64,000 bases of DNA from Isoetes taiwanensis. Its lineage: Eukaryota; Streptophyta; Lycopodiopsida; Isoetales; Isoetaceae. The position numbers and the translations under genes are program-made. Positions 13,801 through 25,310 of the stretch are shown in pieces. The DNA lies in assembly GCA_021234155.1 (NCBI GenBank), contig JAJEKV010000040.1, positions 9,155,541 to 9,219,540 on the forward strand, written 5' to 3'. The notes under the pieces are model-generated. The model was not told the DNA's origin and ran no database searches. It saw only the letters and a program-made list of their open reading frames with translations. Each line of letters opens with the position of its first letter. Position 1 is the stretch's first letter.

Positions 13801-16287
13801 TGGACTCTTAAGTGGAACTTTAAGAATGACAAACATACCTCCAATATAGGAATTTGATAAACTGGTTGTGGAACCACATTGCTTTTGAATGACATAAGCT
13901 TTGATGGGTAAATACATTCTGTCATCCGGTCATGAACCTGAAACCATTGCAGTGAAGGTTGCTGTCATTTGAGTTTGAGATGTAACATAGTTGAAAAAAG
14001 ATCTGGACTTACAAGTGATGCAAATTTTTCGACAGAGCCCTGACCCAAAAGATGTTCCAGGTTGAAGAACCAGCAGGTACCGTCTAGATCTTTCAATTCG
14101 TGTTATCTCATGTAGGCCACATGCTTTGCAAATAGAGACAGCATTTGAGGACCATGCCGTTGTAAAAAAAGATAAACGAGGTCCAACTTCAAGTAGCACT
14201 GTCAAATCAATTTTCAATAAGCCATCCATACATTTTACATATGAAAACTCACTGATTTTAATCACAGCGAAGTCTATAAGCCAGAGAAATTCACATGCTT
14301 CTTATTAATTATATCCTAGTTCATTCCACTAGGTATTTTGGCATATTATTGTAGATATTGACCTAGTAGAACATTTATTAATACTGGCTATCACTATAGC
14401 AATTTGTGAAGCTATTAAGATTAATGGTAGTTTGTGAAAAGGGACTACCAAATGCTGGATCCCCTGCTCACGTAATCAATAAGAGCAGAGAGCTTTGAAG
14501 TGAAACGCCATTGCCAGGGGAGGGGTGCACTTGAGATAAACCCCAGTGCATTGCTAGATAGAAAACTATAGTGCATGGAAAAATGTTTCCAAGGTTACAT
14601 AAAGCCCAATGTGTAGTGAATACTAAAAAGGTTCTTTTTTGGAGGAAGAGAATGGGAACAATATAGGACAAAATGGGAAGTCTGAAGCAACAGTTGAGGA
14701 GTTGTATGAAGTTAGTTTATCCAACTTCAAGGATATGAACTCAGACTTAAAGAGCCCAAATATTAGTTGACCGTTGTAGAGGTGAATAAAGAAAAGCTTT
14801 TCTCAAGTACAGAAAATTTATCCTTGCCTATTCTTCCCTTATTACAGATCTTAAGTTAGGAAGAAAGAAGAAATGTAGAGAAAAATATTTGAATCAACAA
14901 CTGCCTCCTTGGGGAAAGTGACAGCAAAAAACATCAAAAGAACGAGGAAAGAGGAGCCAACTCCTCTTCCAGGAAGGCAAGAACCCAAAAACAGAGTGGG
15001 GGAAATCAGGTAATTGTGGAAAACCTAGTTATTGGGAAGGTAAGACCAATTATACGGCATCTATGAGAGGACATCTACTTTTCTGTAAACTGAAGAACCT
15101 GATTAAGGTAACATCCAATATCAAAAAGACTTTCTGGTAAGCTGATTGTTAAAGCTCAAAAAGATTGATTCTCAAAGCTGGACATGCTATTGAAAATGTG
15201 TCCCACATTAAATGACTTACCTGAAGCATTATCAACAGCAAACAATGTACTGCTTGACTGAAGAAGATCGGGCTGATACGTTTCTCAAGCAGCCACTTTA
15301 GTATCTCAAACTTGTCTACGAAAGTGATAAAGTTGCTAAGATGTTGAAACACTGAACTAAATGACAGATATAATTAGAGTATCATCAACTACGTGCAGCA
15401 TCTCAAAATTCCAAAGCATGTACCTGCTCTGTCTGAATAGACACAATATTGGATGACACCTCTGCTTGAACCTGTGAGTTCATGAGATTGTCAATTCTTA
15501 TGGATTCCATATATTAAAAGCATATATTTATGTGAGAGTCCTTTAGACCTTCCTTAGCAGCTCTGACGAAGCTGTCTCAGAGAGATATGGAGCCTGATAC
15601 ATGTGAAGAACTTGGGATACTGTATCCAATTGTGAAGCACCCTCAGCTGCAACCTGTTGGGACACCTGAAGTGAAGATTCATCAACCATTTGTGAAACAA
15701 CGAAATTGAACTTGCAGCTTATGGGTAATGAGATGACATGATTAAGCACAGAAATACATATCTAAATCGGTAAACTAACCATGCCTTGTTGTCCTGCCAC
15801 GATTGCTCTTGAGGTACGCAAAAAAATCTACCTCCATTACTTAGAGTACTTAAAGCTGCAAGTGTGTCAAAAGGAAACATGAAGGAACTATCAGATAATA
15901 AATCAAGGAAATTCAAGACGCCTGACCTTGGGCATGTCTTTCATAGTCTTTTCAAAATGGCTCTTTTGTAACCTGCATTAAACAGAGGCATCTCTTTAAA
16001 AACGCAAGTAAGTACAGTTGACTGATATACACAGAACGTATGCAACCATTTAGAAAAATCATTTGTTTAAAGAGAATGCTGAATTATAAACACGTTCGGA
16101 AAGGATAAAATAACAATGATTTGGCTACAGGTTAACGATCGATAAACCGTCTGAGATGGTTTGTGTTTTATTTGCAATTTGAGACAAACCTCGATTTGCC
16201 TCCAGGGCATGGATTTAGAATGGGACAACCAGGGGCCAATGCTCTGATGTGCTGTGCACCTAGGAAAGCTGTCTGCCCAGCCGCCAT
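7234..16287 (-). CDS. PUR4: Phosphoribosylformylglycinamidine synthase (FGAM synthase), about 31 exons
   Basis: This enzyme makes FGAM from FGAR, glutamine and ATP, the fourth step of purine synthesis, which runs in plastids in plants. Exons on the minus strand: 16190-16287, 15927-15972, 15780-15855, 15549-15665, 15424-15471, 15221-15351, 14013-14198, 13839-13937, 13710-13778, 13519-13626, 13329-13441, 13129-13255, 12812-12930, 12677-12748, 12428-12493, 12250-12339, 11987-12040, 11358-11546, 11196-11283, 10842-10933, 10690-10765, 10454-10611, 10284-10372, 9752-9804, 9584-9655, 9230-9493, 8910-8999, 8770-8835, 8516-8701, 7906-8456, 7234-7818. They sum to about 4.18 kb, or 1,390 codons, the usual length of plant PUR4. 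Recognised blocks include [66 protein letters not shown] and the glutaminase site [14 protein letters not shown] with PHPERC. The start at 16285-16287 opens an alanine-rich leader. About a dozen one-base indels break the frame, yet every intron is GT-AG. Confidence 0.93.
15780..16287 (-). other. Transit-peptide coding exons of PUR4
   Basis: Exons 1-3 encode the N-terminal extension that precedes the conserved enzyme. It starts [17 protein letters not shown] and is rich in Ala, Ser, Gly and Arg with few acidic residues, as expected for an organelle-targeting leader. Exon 3 needs one extra T in a seven-T run (15820-15826) to stay in frame with exon 4, where [19 protein letters not shown] begins the mature protein. 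The exact cleavage site cannot be read. Confidence 0.65.
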
Positions 16288-17367
16288 CGAGTCGTCAATG
16301 CTAGCTGAACTGGGTTCAGGGTTTTAGCAAATCTTCGCCCCGAACTCACCGCAGCTTATTTGCCACTTGTTACATTTTAATAGGAGGTAGCAAAAGGAAC
16401 ACCGATGTAGCAAAGGGAATACCGATGATGGTTAGAAACATAAAGGCGTACTTTTTTATTAAACTGCGCTTCACATTGACTTCCGTTAAAAAATTCCGTT
16501 AAGATTACGAGGTTAAAAAATAACCGCACAATTAAGGTAACATTGCAAGATAATTGGGGTTCACACTATATTCCGTTAGGTTAAAATTTAACGACAGACT
16601 TAACGACCCATAATTTTTCCTTTCAAATTAAAGGGTATGGACCCCATCCCTTAAGCTCCATTTGCAATTTAATTTTTAACCCTAGCATTGACATCGATTA
16701 ATGAAGCAATATTTAACGGTTTCCATTATGTTAAATCTTAACATAATGGCGTGACAGTAAGTGTGAAGTAATATTTAACGGTTTCTGTTATATTAATTTT
16801 TAACCTAACAGCATGACAGTCAGTGTAAAGCAAGATTTCACGATTTCTATTATATTAGATTTTAATCTAACAATGAGTGTGAAGTAAAATCTTTATGTTA
16901 TGTTACCCTAACATAAAGGAAATTCTGTTACGTTAGCAATTTAACCTAACATAACGGCCAGTGTGTAATGACCCTTAAAATACAAGAAACTTATCGCGGC
17001 GGCAAGACCGCCGTGAACATTTCTCTTCCCTGACTTACTTCTGTAAGGGCGAATTCGTATATCTTTGGAATGGTGTGGAAGATGTTCTTGAAATCCAGGA
17101 CTTAATAATGAGCGAATTTGTGTGAGAACATTCTTATGTATTGACTTATGGACGTCGAATTTGTGTGCGTATGAATTTGAGGACTAAGGGACTTAACCCA
17201 TGTTATTGCCTCATGATTCGTGCCCATAGGATAGATGAGGGTTGAGGACATGAGTTTTGTTCGAGCATGGCCTCTCAGGCCATTGTAGTTGATGAGAGAC
17301 AAACCAATAGACATTTTCCACCTATGAACCATTGTAGTTGATGAGAGATGGAGCTTGGTGTTGGTAG
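16288..17367. other. PUR4 upstream region, no gene seen
   Basis: The stretch between the PUR4 start codon and the Ty3 element I LTR should hold the PUR4 promoter. No convincing TATA box was picked out. Its main feature is the AT-rich palindromic repeat block at 16690-16975. No open frame here resembles a protein. Confidence 0.6.
16690..16975. repeat. Tandem AT-rich palindromic repeats upstream of PUR4
   Basis: A unit of about 70 bases is repeated some three to four times with drift. Each unit has an ATTTAACGGTTTC-like start, a palindrome of the type TTATGTTAAATCTTAACATAA, and a GTGACAGTNAGTGTGAAG-like tail. Related GTTAAATTTAAC-type motifs extend upstream from 16490. The units could fold into hairpins. 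They may be a MITE cluster or a diverged satellite. Confidence 0.6.
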
Positions 17368-17755
17368 TGTTGGGGTCGTCACCACTCACCACACTCGTCA
17401 CCACTCACCATACCATTCACCACTCACCACACTCGTCACCACTCACCACATTCGTCACCACTCACCACACTTGTCACCACTCACCACACTCATCATATAT
17501 CACGTATATAGAGTGATATCTGGCGCATGCAGCGTGCGGGATATTTACGCGTATGCATTATGGAGCCATTATCACCAACTGTATTATCGAGCAAGGAGAA
17601 AAGAGCGAGAGCGGTGTATTGAGAGGGAGTATTTTGCTTGATCTAGCTATGGAGATGATGATTCTTTGTGTTGTGCATTGCCTTGTTCTGATAGATTGAG
17701 CTTGGATTGTTGGGTTTTTCATCCTTCTTGCAAGGTTAGAGTCTAGGCTCTAACA
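17368..17755 (+). repeat. 5' LTR of element I, with internal minisatellite
   Basis: The LTR opens TGTTGGGGTCGTC and at once enters a minisatellite of about 19 bases (17381-17490, consensus TCACCACTCACCACACTCG) repeated six times with small changes. It closes with the inverted pair TAGAGTCTAGGCTCTA and CTAACA. The same array is kept in the 3' LTR. Confidence 0.92.
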
Positions 17756-17757
17756 AT

Positions 17758-17775
17758 TTGGCGACCACGGTGGAT
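17758..17775 (+). other. Candidate primer-binding site of element I
   Basis: Two to three bases after the LTR, the sequence TTGGCGACCACGGTGG contains the TGG expected opposite the CCA end of a tRNA. It is not the initiator-methionine type seen in elements II and III. The tRNA was not identified. Confidence 0.45.
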
Positions 17776-18189
17776 CGGCAAGAATTTCCATTGAAAAAGG
17801 AGTTGTTACCAGGTTTGGTATTGGTGATGCGTCGGTAAAAGCGACACCATTGTGAAAGGAGCAATTTCTTGTGTGAAGGGATTTTGCGCGTAATTGATTT
17901 GTGGAGTAAAATTTGACAAGGGGAGCATAGTTTTATGCCCAAGGGAAGTAAGAAGGATATCCCACCAAGCTCTATCGTAACAAGAAGGGGACAGGTGAGT
18001 CAATCTTTGGGCTCAAAATTGCATCAAGATTCAATTTCGTTTTGATTTGGGGCTTGGTCGGGGTCTAATTCTCGAATCGAGGAGGTTTTGATTCCATTTA
18101 CCGATCTAGAAGGTAATCCAATTTCGTTTTCAAATTGAAGGGAGATTCAATTTCGTTTTTCCAATTTCAAGAAACCCAAGAAGAGGCGT

Positions 18190-19490
18190 AGATGGTTTGT
18201 ATTACCACCTATGGTATGGGGTTTTGGACAATGGGCATTCAAAGTTTGATGATCTGGTGGATCGGGATCCTTTGAAACATATTGTGAAGTTTGAGAGGTA
18301 TTGCCCGGCAATGTAAGTTACCATTTGGCGATTACTTGCTTTGGTTTCATAGTTCTTTGCAAGATTCGATTGGAGGAATGGGCACAAACTTCGGCCCGGA
18401 TACCATGACATATCAGGAATTAAAGGAAGCTTTCATTGCTAATTATCAAAAAGTTCATGGTAAGGAGAAGACTATGGAAAGGTGGACCAATTTTACACAA
18501 AAGGAAGATGAATCAATTAGAGAGTATAATCGAGAGTATATTGCGGTTCTCAAAGTCGTGGTTCATTGGAAGATTGCAAGGAATGATGAAATGGATATCC
18601 AATGGTATGTGAAGGGGCTGAAACGAGCTATTGCTCATAAGGTGAAAGCGAAACTTGACCTACAACATTGCTAGAGGCACAAAAGTATGCTCTCAAGGCT
18701 GAAGATAAGGTGGGATACATTCATGAAGTTCTTGCTCGAGCATAAAAGCAGAGGATATTGCAGCCAAGATTTCTAAACACAATTGGTGAGAAGCCGGTTT
18801 ATTACTTGTGAGTATTGTGGGTCTATTGGACATTCGATACTACATGTAGATTGCTGAAATTCTGCTCAAGATGCCAAATAAAGGGCCATAATGATCAAGA
18901 ATGTAGGGAGAAGAGATTCTTTGAGAGGGCCAATCCGGTATTTGCTTTGTTATGCAACAAGCACCATCTATTCCTATTCAACCAATGCAAGCGGCACCTA
19001 TCATACCACAAGTTCCAATGATGCCACAAGCTCCAATTGCCCAACAAGTTCCAATGGGTTCCACACCAATGGTGCAGCTAAAAGCAGGGGATGGTATCCA
19101 AGTAAGGCTCATTTATATTGCAAGTTATGTGATAAATTCAAGCATGATGAGACTACTTGTTGGAAAATCCATGGGAAACCGGGAATGGGCAACCAACAAG
19201 TATCCACCAAAGCGACAAGTGTTTGAATCGGTACCTCTTCCTAATAATGATGTTAGCATTCAAGATGCAAAGTACATTGATAATCCTCAAGTTAAGGCTC
19301 TTATTGAGGAGCTTAAGAAGCAAGAGAAGGCAAAATCAGTAGTAAATTGTGGATTTGTTGAGGTGGAGCATGACCCATTTCAGCAAGAAGAAGAGATTGG
19401 AGAAGTAAATCAGTTACAAGATCACAAAAAGGTGGTTCAAGAACCAAGAGTGGTGCCAATTGCGAGAAGACTAAGACCTCTTTTCCAAAG
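18190..19490 (+). pseudogene. Gag of element I, broken
   Basis: The capsid-like part lies at 18190-18674, with MTYQELKEAFIANYQKVHGK and a long charged helix typical of retrotransposon gag. Two CCHC-like zinc knuckles follow: CSRCQIKGHNDQEC near 18860-18905 and CKLCDKFKHDETTC near 19115-19165. Several frame changes separate them. The protein would package the element RNA in virus-like particles. Between the knuckles is a proline/glutamine-rich stretch (18952-19080). Confidence 0.75.
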
Positions 19491-19493
19491 GCT

Positions 19494-20680
19494 TTGAAGG
19501 AACAAGCTTTGAAGGTGTCGGCACCTAAGAAGGTGCAATTCAATGTGATGCCCATGCAACGGTTTGAGTCTATAGAAGAAAATAAGCCCATAGTGATGCT
19601 TCCTATGGTGGATGAAACAATTCAAAATGAAGATGATGTGATCAACCAAGTTTTGGCCACTAAAGTTACACTTACTCTTGAGCAATTGATGCATTATTCT
19701 CCAAATTTGTTGCAAGAGTTAGGGGAAGAACAAAATCAGAAATTTCAGTCCAACAAATCATATCAAATGATACCCACAAGAGGAGAATGGAGCCACCCGG
19801 CAATCCAAGGATCTGAGCCATTTCTTTGTGATGTGAGTATTAATGGATATCTAATCAAAGAGGCCAACATAGATCTGGTGATGGAGTGAATGTAATGCCT
19901 TACCACATAATGCTTCAAGTTGGATTGAAAATGATGGAACCGAACAACTATGATGCTCAAAGCATTCAATCAAATGAAGGTGCAGCCTATGGGAGTCATA
20001 AGAAATGTTTTATGCAAGGTTTATGAGGTGGAAGCAATCTTGGATTTCATGGTTTTGAAATTTCCGGAGAGTGTGCATCTTTGAAACTTATATTTTGTTC
20101 TTTGAGTCGTACATGGTTAGATGCCGGTACAAAATTTGAGACTTCATGGAGGAAGCCTTGAAATGAACATCTTTCAAGGAGAACACAAGGTTACGATTCA
20201 TCATCCTCTGAAATCAGTAAAAGGTACCTTTCTTTGCAATCCTTCTTTGAGCAGCCCAGTTAGAAATCAGCAAAAGAGAATGCTATGGTGTCGGGGCAGC
20301 AAGGTCTTAGTTGTTTTCATGTCTTGGAAGTGGGTGGCAGGGAAGATAAGACTTTGTACAAGTGGTTAAAAGGTACCCAAATTTCAGAAATATGTCATTT
20401 ACAGACAAGTTGCCGATAAGTATATCCAAAGACTTGAAAGTATTGGTGAAGATGAGTTACAAGAGACTCTTGTGAACATGCGAGGAAGAGTCGATCAAAG
20501 ACCCATTGGGGAGACTTTATTTCAGCAAGGAATTGATCAAGATCAAGTAGAGATGCTGATTTTGACATCAAGCATGGATGGGGTAAACAGAAATCAGCCC
20601 ACTATACAAGTACAAGCACCTTGGTGGCATGCGCACATTCTGGAGGATGAGGTAAATCAGATCAGTCCATATTCATCATA
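19494..20680 (+). pseudogene. Protease and linker region of element I, degraded
   Basis: The frame 19494-19889 continues from gag and reaches a segment (FLCDVSINGYLIKEANIDL) at the place of the aspartic protease. The catalytic Asp-Thr/Ser-Gly triad is not readable. The following 800 bases are a patchwork of frames. It is called a protease region from position only. Confidence 0.45.
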
Positions 20681-20860
20681 GTCATTCACGGTCACCACAT
20701 GCACCAAATTCATCACAATCATCACCACCATCCATTCTGATCACCACGGTTATCACACGCACCACATTCATCACTTGTCATCACATTCACCACAATCACC
20801 ACATTCGTCACCACACTCACCACATTCATCACAGTCACCACATTCAGTCAAGAATATTAA
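20681..20860 (+). repeat. CACCA-rich repeat inside the pol linker of element I
   Basis: The interval is built of short units like TCACCACATTCATCACAG that closely resemble the LTR minisatellite of the same element. In frame (from 20775) it encodes a Ser-Pro-His-Ser repeat just before the RT entry sequence. Upstream of 20775 the frame is closed. Confidence 0.75.
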
Positions 20861-22602
20861 TATTTCTCAAGGAAATCAAGAAGAATTGGTTACTATTGGA
20901 GGCGATCTTACTCAAGAGGAGGAACGCGATTTGATATCTTTATTAAGAGAATTCAGGGATGTTTTGGCAAGAAATTACAAAGAATTGAAAGGCATTCCAC
21001 CAGAGGTTGTGGTGCATACCATTGATTTGAAACAAGGATCAAAACCAGTCCAACAAGCTCAAAGGAGAATGAGTCCACCATAGAGGAGCAAGTAAAGGTT
21101 GAAGTCATGAAGCTTTTTAGGCGGGATTTATTGTATCGATGCCAAATTCAGATTGGATCAGTTCTATTGTACCAGTGAGAAAGCCAAATAACTCAATCCG
21201 AGTATGCATTGATTACAGGGATCTCAACAAAGCTACCAAAAGAGATCATTTTCCGACACCGTTCATAGACACTTTGTTGGATATTGTTGCAGGAAATCAG
21301 GCCTATTCTTTCTTGGATGGTTACTCAGGATATAATCAGATCCAAATCTATCCACCACATCAAGCAATGACGGCTTTTCGAACACCTTTTGGCATCTATG
21401 CTTATAAGGTATTACCTTTTGGCCTCACAAATGCTCCAGCCACATTTCAGCGAGCTATGACATATGCTTTTCATGATATTTTAGACTTCTTGAGAGTATT
21501 TATAGACAACTTAACAGTATTTTCTAATCCAAGACGGGATCACTTGGATCATCTCAGAAAAGTTCTTGAAAGATGCCGATTGTATGGTATAAGTTTGAAT
21601 CCTGCTAAGTGTATTTTCTTCACTAGAGGAGGAAAACTATTGGGCAATTATGTTTCAGAAAAGGGATTACAAGTGGATCATGGTAAGATTGCAGCCTTGG
21701 AGAAGGTCAAACCACCTACAAAGGTATCACAAGTGAGAAGCTTATATGGCCAACTCAGTTTTAGTAGGAGGTATTTGCACAATTTTGCTAAAGTAACCCA
21801 GCCACTTGTGGATTATATGAAGCAAGGGCAGGATTTTAGATGGAAGGAGGACGGTCAAGAAGCATTTGAATGGTGCCTTGGACAATTGAAAGAGAGAACT
21901 TTGCTGATTCCTCCAAGAATGAGTGAGCCTTTTCATTTATTCTTTACTGTTTGGGAGCAAGCTTTGGCTGTCACACTATGTCAGAAAAATCAGCAAAAGC
22001 ATTATGATGTGAATTATTATGCTAGCAGGTTGTTAACTCCACAAGAGCAGAAATGGACTCATGTGGAGCATCTTGGGTTGGCATTGAAGTGGGCCTTGAA
22101 TAAGTTTAGACATTATCTTCTTCCTTCACAATGGAATTCAGCAAATGTACAGTATGTTTACATTCATATGGATGTGAACCCATTGCCATGCATTTACAAC
22201 AAGACTGTCCAAGATCCTAAGTTTACAAGATGGGCTCTTATCATACAAGAATTTGAGTTGAAGTATGTTAAGATGGCTCAAGGAGCTCATAATCCAAGTG
22301 CCTATTTGAGTAGTGGTGCTGAAATAGAAGAGGAAACAGACCAGCCCGATGCTTGCCCGGATAATGGTGTATTACAAGGGTTCATTGAGACCGTGGATCT
22401 TTGGTATGCCAACATATACAGGTATTTGCAAGATCAGACTTATCCTTCATCATTTTCAAAGCAACAAAAGCATGCTCTTAGAGTACAAGCAGCTGGTTAT
22501 GTGGTGCATGAAGCTATTCTTTATAAGAGGACTATGGAAGGTCTCTTATTAAGGTGTGTTGCTGGTCAGCAAACTCATGATTTGTTGCAAAGCAGCACAT
22601 GA
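20860..22602 (+). pseudogene. Reverse transcriptase and RNase H of element I
   Basis: The RT begins with LTQEEERDLISLLREFRDVLA (20905-20965) and, after a frame break near 21083, runs open from 21139 to 22602. Motifs are RVCIDYRDLNKATKRDHFP, YSFLDGYSGYNQIQI, and LPFGLTNAPATFQRAM. The catalytic box reads FIDN instead of xVDD (21499-21510), so the second metal-binding Asp is lost. RNase H follows (YYASRLLTPQEQKW) but its first Asp-containing strand is altered (FFTVWEQALAVTL). The enzyme is probably inactive. Confidence 0.88.
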
Positions 22603-23656
22603 TTGTCAGGGGCATTTTGCAGCCAGAACCACAGCTAGGAAGATCCTTCATTGGGGATATTATTGGCCAACTCTTTACAAGGATACTAGAGACTTTGTTA
22701 GCAAATGTGAGAAGTGTCAAAGGCATAAGCAGTTAACAGGCCATAATAATATGCCATTCCACCCTATTTTGAGTGTTGGTCCATTTCATATGTGGGGATT
22801 GGATTACATTGGGCCTATCAATCCTCCATCTTCCAAAGGTCATAAGTATATCTTGGCAGCCACATGCATGTTTACAAAGTGGGTAGAAGCAATTCCAGCA
22901 AAGCATGCTACAGAAAATACCACAGTAAGCTTTCTTTATCACAATTTGATTTCTCGGTTTGGTGTTCCAACCATTCTTTTGTCTGATCGGGGAAGTCATT
23001 TCATGGGAAAAGTAGTAGCTCAGTTAACAGAAAAGATTGGTGTTCAACATGTGCAAGCTTCTGCTTATTATCCACAGGGCAATGGGCAAGCTGAGTCTAC
23101 TAACAAAATTCTGAAAGCTATCTTGGCCAAAACAGTGAAGGATAATCAAAGAAATTGGCATGAAGCCTTGACAGGTGCCTTATGGAGTTTCAGGTGTACT
23201 TACAAGTTGGCTACAGGATTTACACCATTTGAATTGGTTTATGGAGTGCAGGCTGTGATGCCTATTCATTTGGACATTCCTTTGTGTTCATTTGTGGAGC
23301 TACCTGGAGAAGTTCCAACTCCAAATCAAGTGCATAATAGGATGGATGATTTGCTGCAATTGGAAGAGATGAGACAAGAAGCAGCAGACTTCAATATGAG
23401 GCATAAACAGAAAGTAAAGCTTATCAAAGACAGGTTACAGGTTGTCAATCCATTTGAAGAAGGCCAATTGGTGTTGTGCAGGACCACTAAGCAGCATCTA
23501 TCCAAATTTCAAAGCCCATGGAAAGGCCCATTTCTGATTGATAAAGAGGTACCAGGTGGGGCTTTCTATTTGATGACTCCAGAAGGGGAATTGTTGCCTA
23601 ATCCCAGAAATGGTAAGGATCTCAGGCCTTATTTTGAAAGAGAAGTGTTATTCTAA
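22556..23656 (+). CDS. Integrase of element I, open frame
   Basis: The frame starts in the zinc-binding domain (GHFAARTTARKILHWGYYWPTLY, CEKCQRHK), then the core has all three acidic residues in GLDYIGPI, LLSDRGSHF and YYPQGNGQAESTNKIL. It ends with an SH3-like tail (KGPFLIDKEVPGGAFYL) and no chromodomain. It overlaps the RT frame by 47 bases, so a one-base frame change separates them. It would insert the DNA copy into the genome. It is the best preserved gene of this element. Confidence 0.9.
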   Translation: MLLVSKLMICCKAAHDCQGHFAARTTARKILHWGYYWPTLYKDTRDFVSKCEKCQRHKQLTGHNNMPFHPILSVGPFHMWGLDYIGPINPPSSKGHKYILAATCMFTKWVEAIPAKHATENTTVSFLYHNLISRFGVPTILLSDRGSHFMGKVVAQLTEKIGVQHVQASAYYPQGNGQAESTNKILKAILAKTVKDNQRNWHEALTGALWSFRCTYKLATGFTPFELVYGVQAVMPIHLDIPLCSFVELPGEVPTPNQVHNRMDDLLQLEEMRQEAADFNMRHKQKVKLIKDRLQVVNPFEEGQLVLCRTTKQHLSKFQSPWKGPFLIDKEVPGGAFYLMTPEGELLPNPRNGKDLRPYFEREVLF

Positions 23657-24011
23657 GGGATTTGGATTTGGCATACCTTCAATTACAGAGAATTGTGGAG
23701 AATTTTTGGGTTACAGCAGGTCATGTTTCTGTAAAAACAGGTGGTGACAGTTCCATAATGCGTTTCGGCGATACGAATCCAACGAGCTATGATGCAGGTC
23801 AAACGGAGTTCTGGAAATCAAGATATCAGCTTTCAAAGTTTGCCACAGTTACAAAGACTCTGTTTCGTCACTGTCATTTTGGACCAGTTTGTTTGTATTA
23901 GTCATTTGGATTTGAGGAGGGTGTAAATGTGTCATTTGGGGACATGTCCCAAGGACCATATGAGTTTGTTTTGTTGTGGGTTCTCCGCCGCGGAGTGGCA
24001 CATTTTCCCAC

Positions 24012-24400
24012 TGTTGGGGTCGTCACCACTCACCACACTCGTCACCACTCACCATACCATTCACCACTCACCACACTCGTCACCACTCACCACATTCGTC
24101 ACCACTCACCACACTTGTCACCACTCACCACACTCATCATATACTGTATATAGAGTGATATACGCGCATGCACGCGTGCATGATATTTGCACGTATGCAT
24201 TATGGAGCCATTATCACCACTGTATTATCTGAGCAAGGAGAGAAGAACAGAGAGACGATGTATTGAGAGGGAGTATTTTTGCTTGATCTAGCTATGGAGA
24301 TGATGATTCTTTGTGTTGTGCATTGCCTTGTTCTGATAGATTGAGCTTGGATTGTTGGGTTTTTCATCCTTCTTGCAAGGTTAGAGTCTAGGCTCTAACA
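24012..24400 (+). repeat. 3' LTR of element I
   Basis: It is nearly identical to the 5' copy, including the minisatellite and the CTAACA end. There is no clear polypurine tract immediately before it: the preceding bases are GTGGCACATTTTCCCAC, which is odd for a Ty3 element. Confidence 0.92.
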
Positions 24401-24405
24401 GGTAG

Positions 24406-25305
24406 TTGTTATGAATGGCTGGTAGTTGTTATGAATGAATGTACCGAGGGATCCTAAATTCACGAATCATAACGCCAACGAATTCACAGGACTTATGCTA
24501 AGGAGCTACAAAGTTTTGAACAATGAGATTTATATTGTCTCTTATATGTCTACCCATTGGTAAGCAATCGGGAAGCCATACATAATCTACATGAAGGCAA
24601 TCGGGGGCTGTGGACTAGGTCCTATGATGGATAGGTATAACGTGGAGTTGAAGGATCCTTTTAACTATCAAGCTCGTGCAGCAGTTGGACTTCCTCAGAA
24701 CTGGTTAGTTACATGTTCTCTTATGTGCTTTATCCTTATACTTGGCATTGGACACAAGACGTATAGCAAATATAAAACTCTGCCATGACTTAAAATGACT
24801 GTTATAAAATGACTATTACAACATGGCACCATTTATTGTAATCTCAGAAGTTCATCTACCAGCTCTGATTGTTAGGCCAAATTTTTCTTCTCTTGGTACT
24901 ATTTATATCTTTGCTTATTTACATACAAATACTCATGTGCCGTGGATTCACCAGGTATGATAAATCTATACAGAATGTGGACTTGAAGTGCAGTAAGCCC
25001 CTTCATGAGGTATCAATGCGATGTTTTGAGGCTGTCCTATATGTGATATTTTACTATTTGTTTGGAATGTGATAATTCTGTGTTCATGTTGTCTTTTTTC
25101 CTAGTCTAAGTAAGGCGTTTGGGCAAATTTGGTGTGATACTGCCTGATGTGCCTAGTGCACTTTTTCCTTCTGCAGGTCTGTGATAGACTTGCAGTAGTT
25201 ATTTCAACTGAAATGAAAGAGAGAACTTAAATGGAGACGAGAAAAAATGAAGATGGTTTTAGTGGGAAAGTTTGGTGAGTCCCAGTTCTGGACATAATAT
25301 GTAGC
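24406..25305. other. Spacer between elements I and II, no gene
   Basis: About 900 AT-rich bases separate the two Ty3 elements. Short open frames at 24591-24788 and 24869-25072 have no recognisable domains. I see no RNA gene or repeat. Confidence 0.6.
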
Positions 25306-25310
25306 AAAAT

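Larger units (their letters stand above)
17368..24400 (+). mobile_element. Ty3/gypsy element I, complete with two LTRs
   Basis: Two direct repeats of 388 and 389 bases (17368-17755 and 24012-24400), starting TGTTGG and ending CTAACA, bound gag, protease remnant, RT, RNase H and integrase in that order. The five bases GGTAG on both sides (17363-17367 and 24401-24405) are the target duplication. Integrase lies last, as in Ty3, and no chromodomain follows it, so a non-chromoviral lineage such as Tat/Athila is likely. The coding region is broken at several points but RT and integrase remain long. Confidence 0.93.

Noticed and set aside
17348-17641. Frames rich in Thr-His across the LTR of element I
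   Set aside because: They are translations of the LTR minisatellite, occur in both LTRs, and have no independent support.
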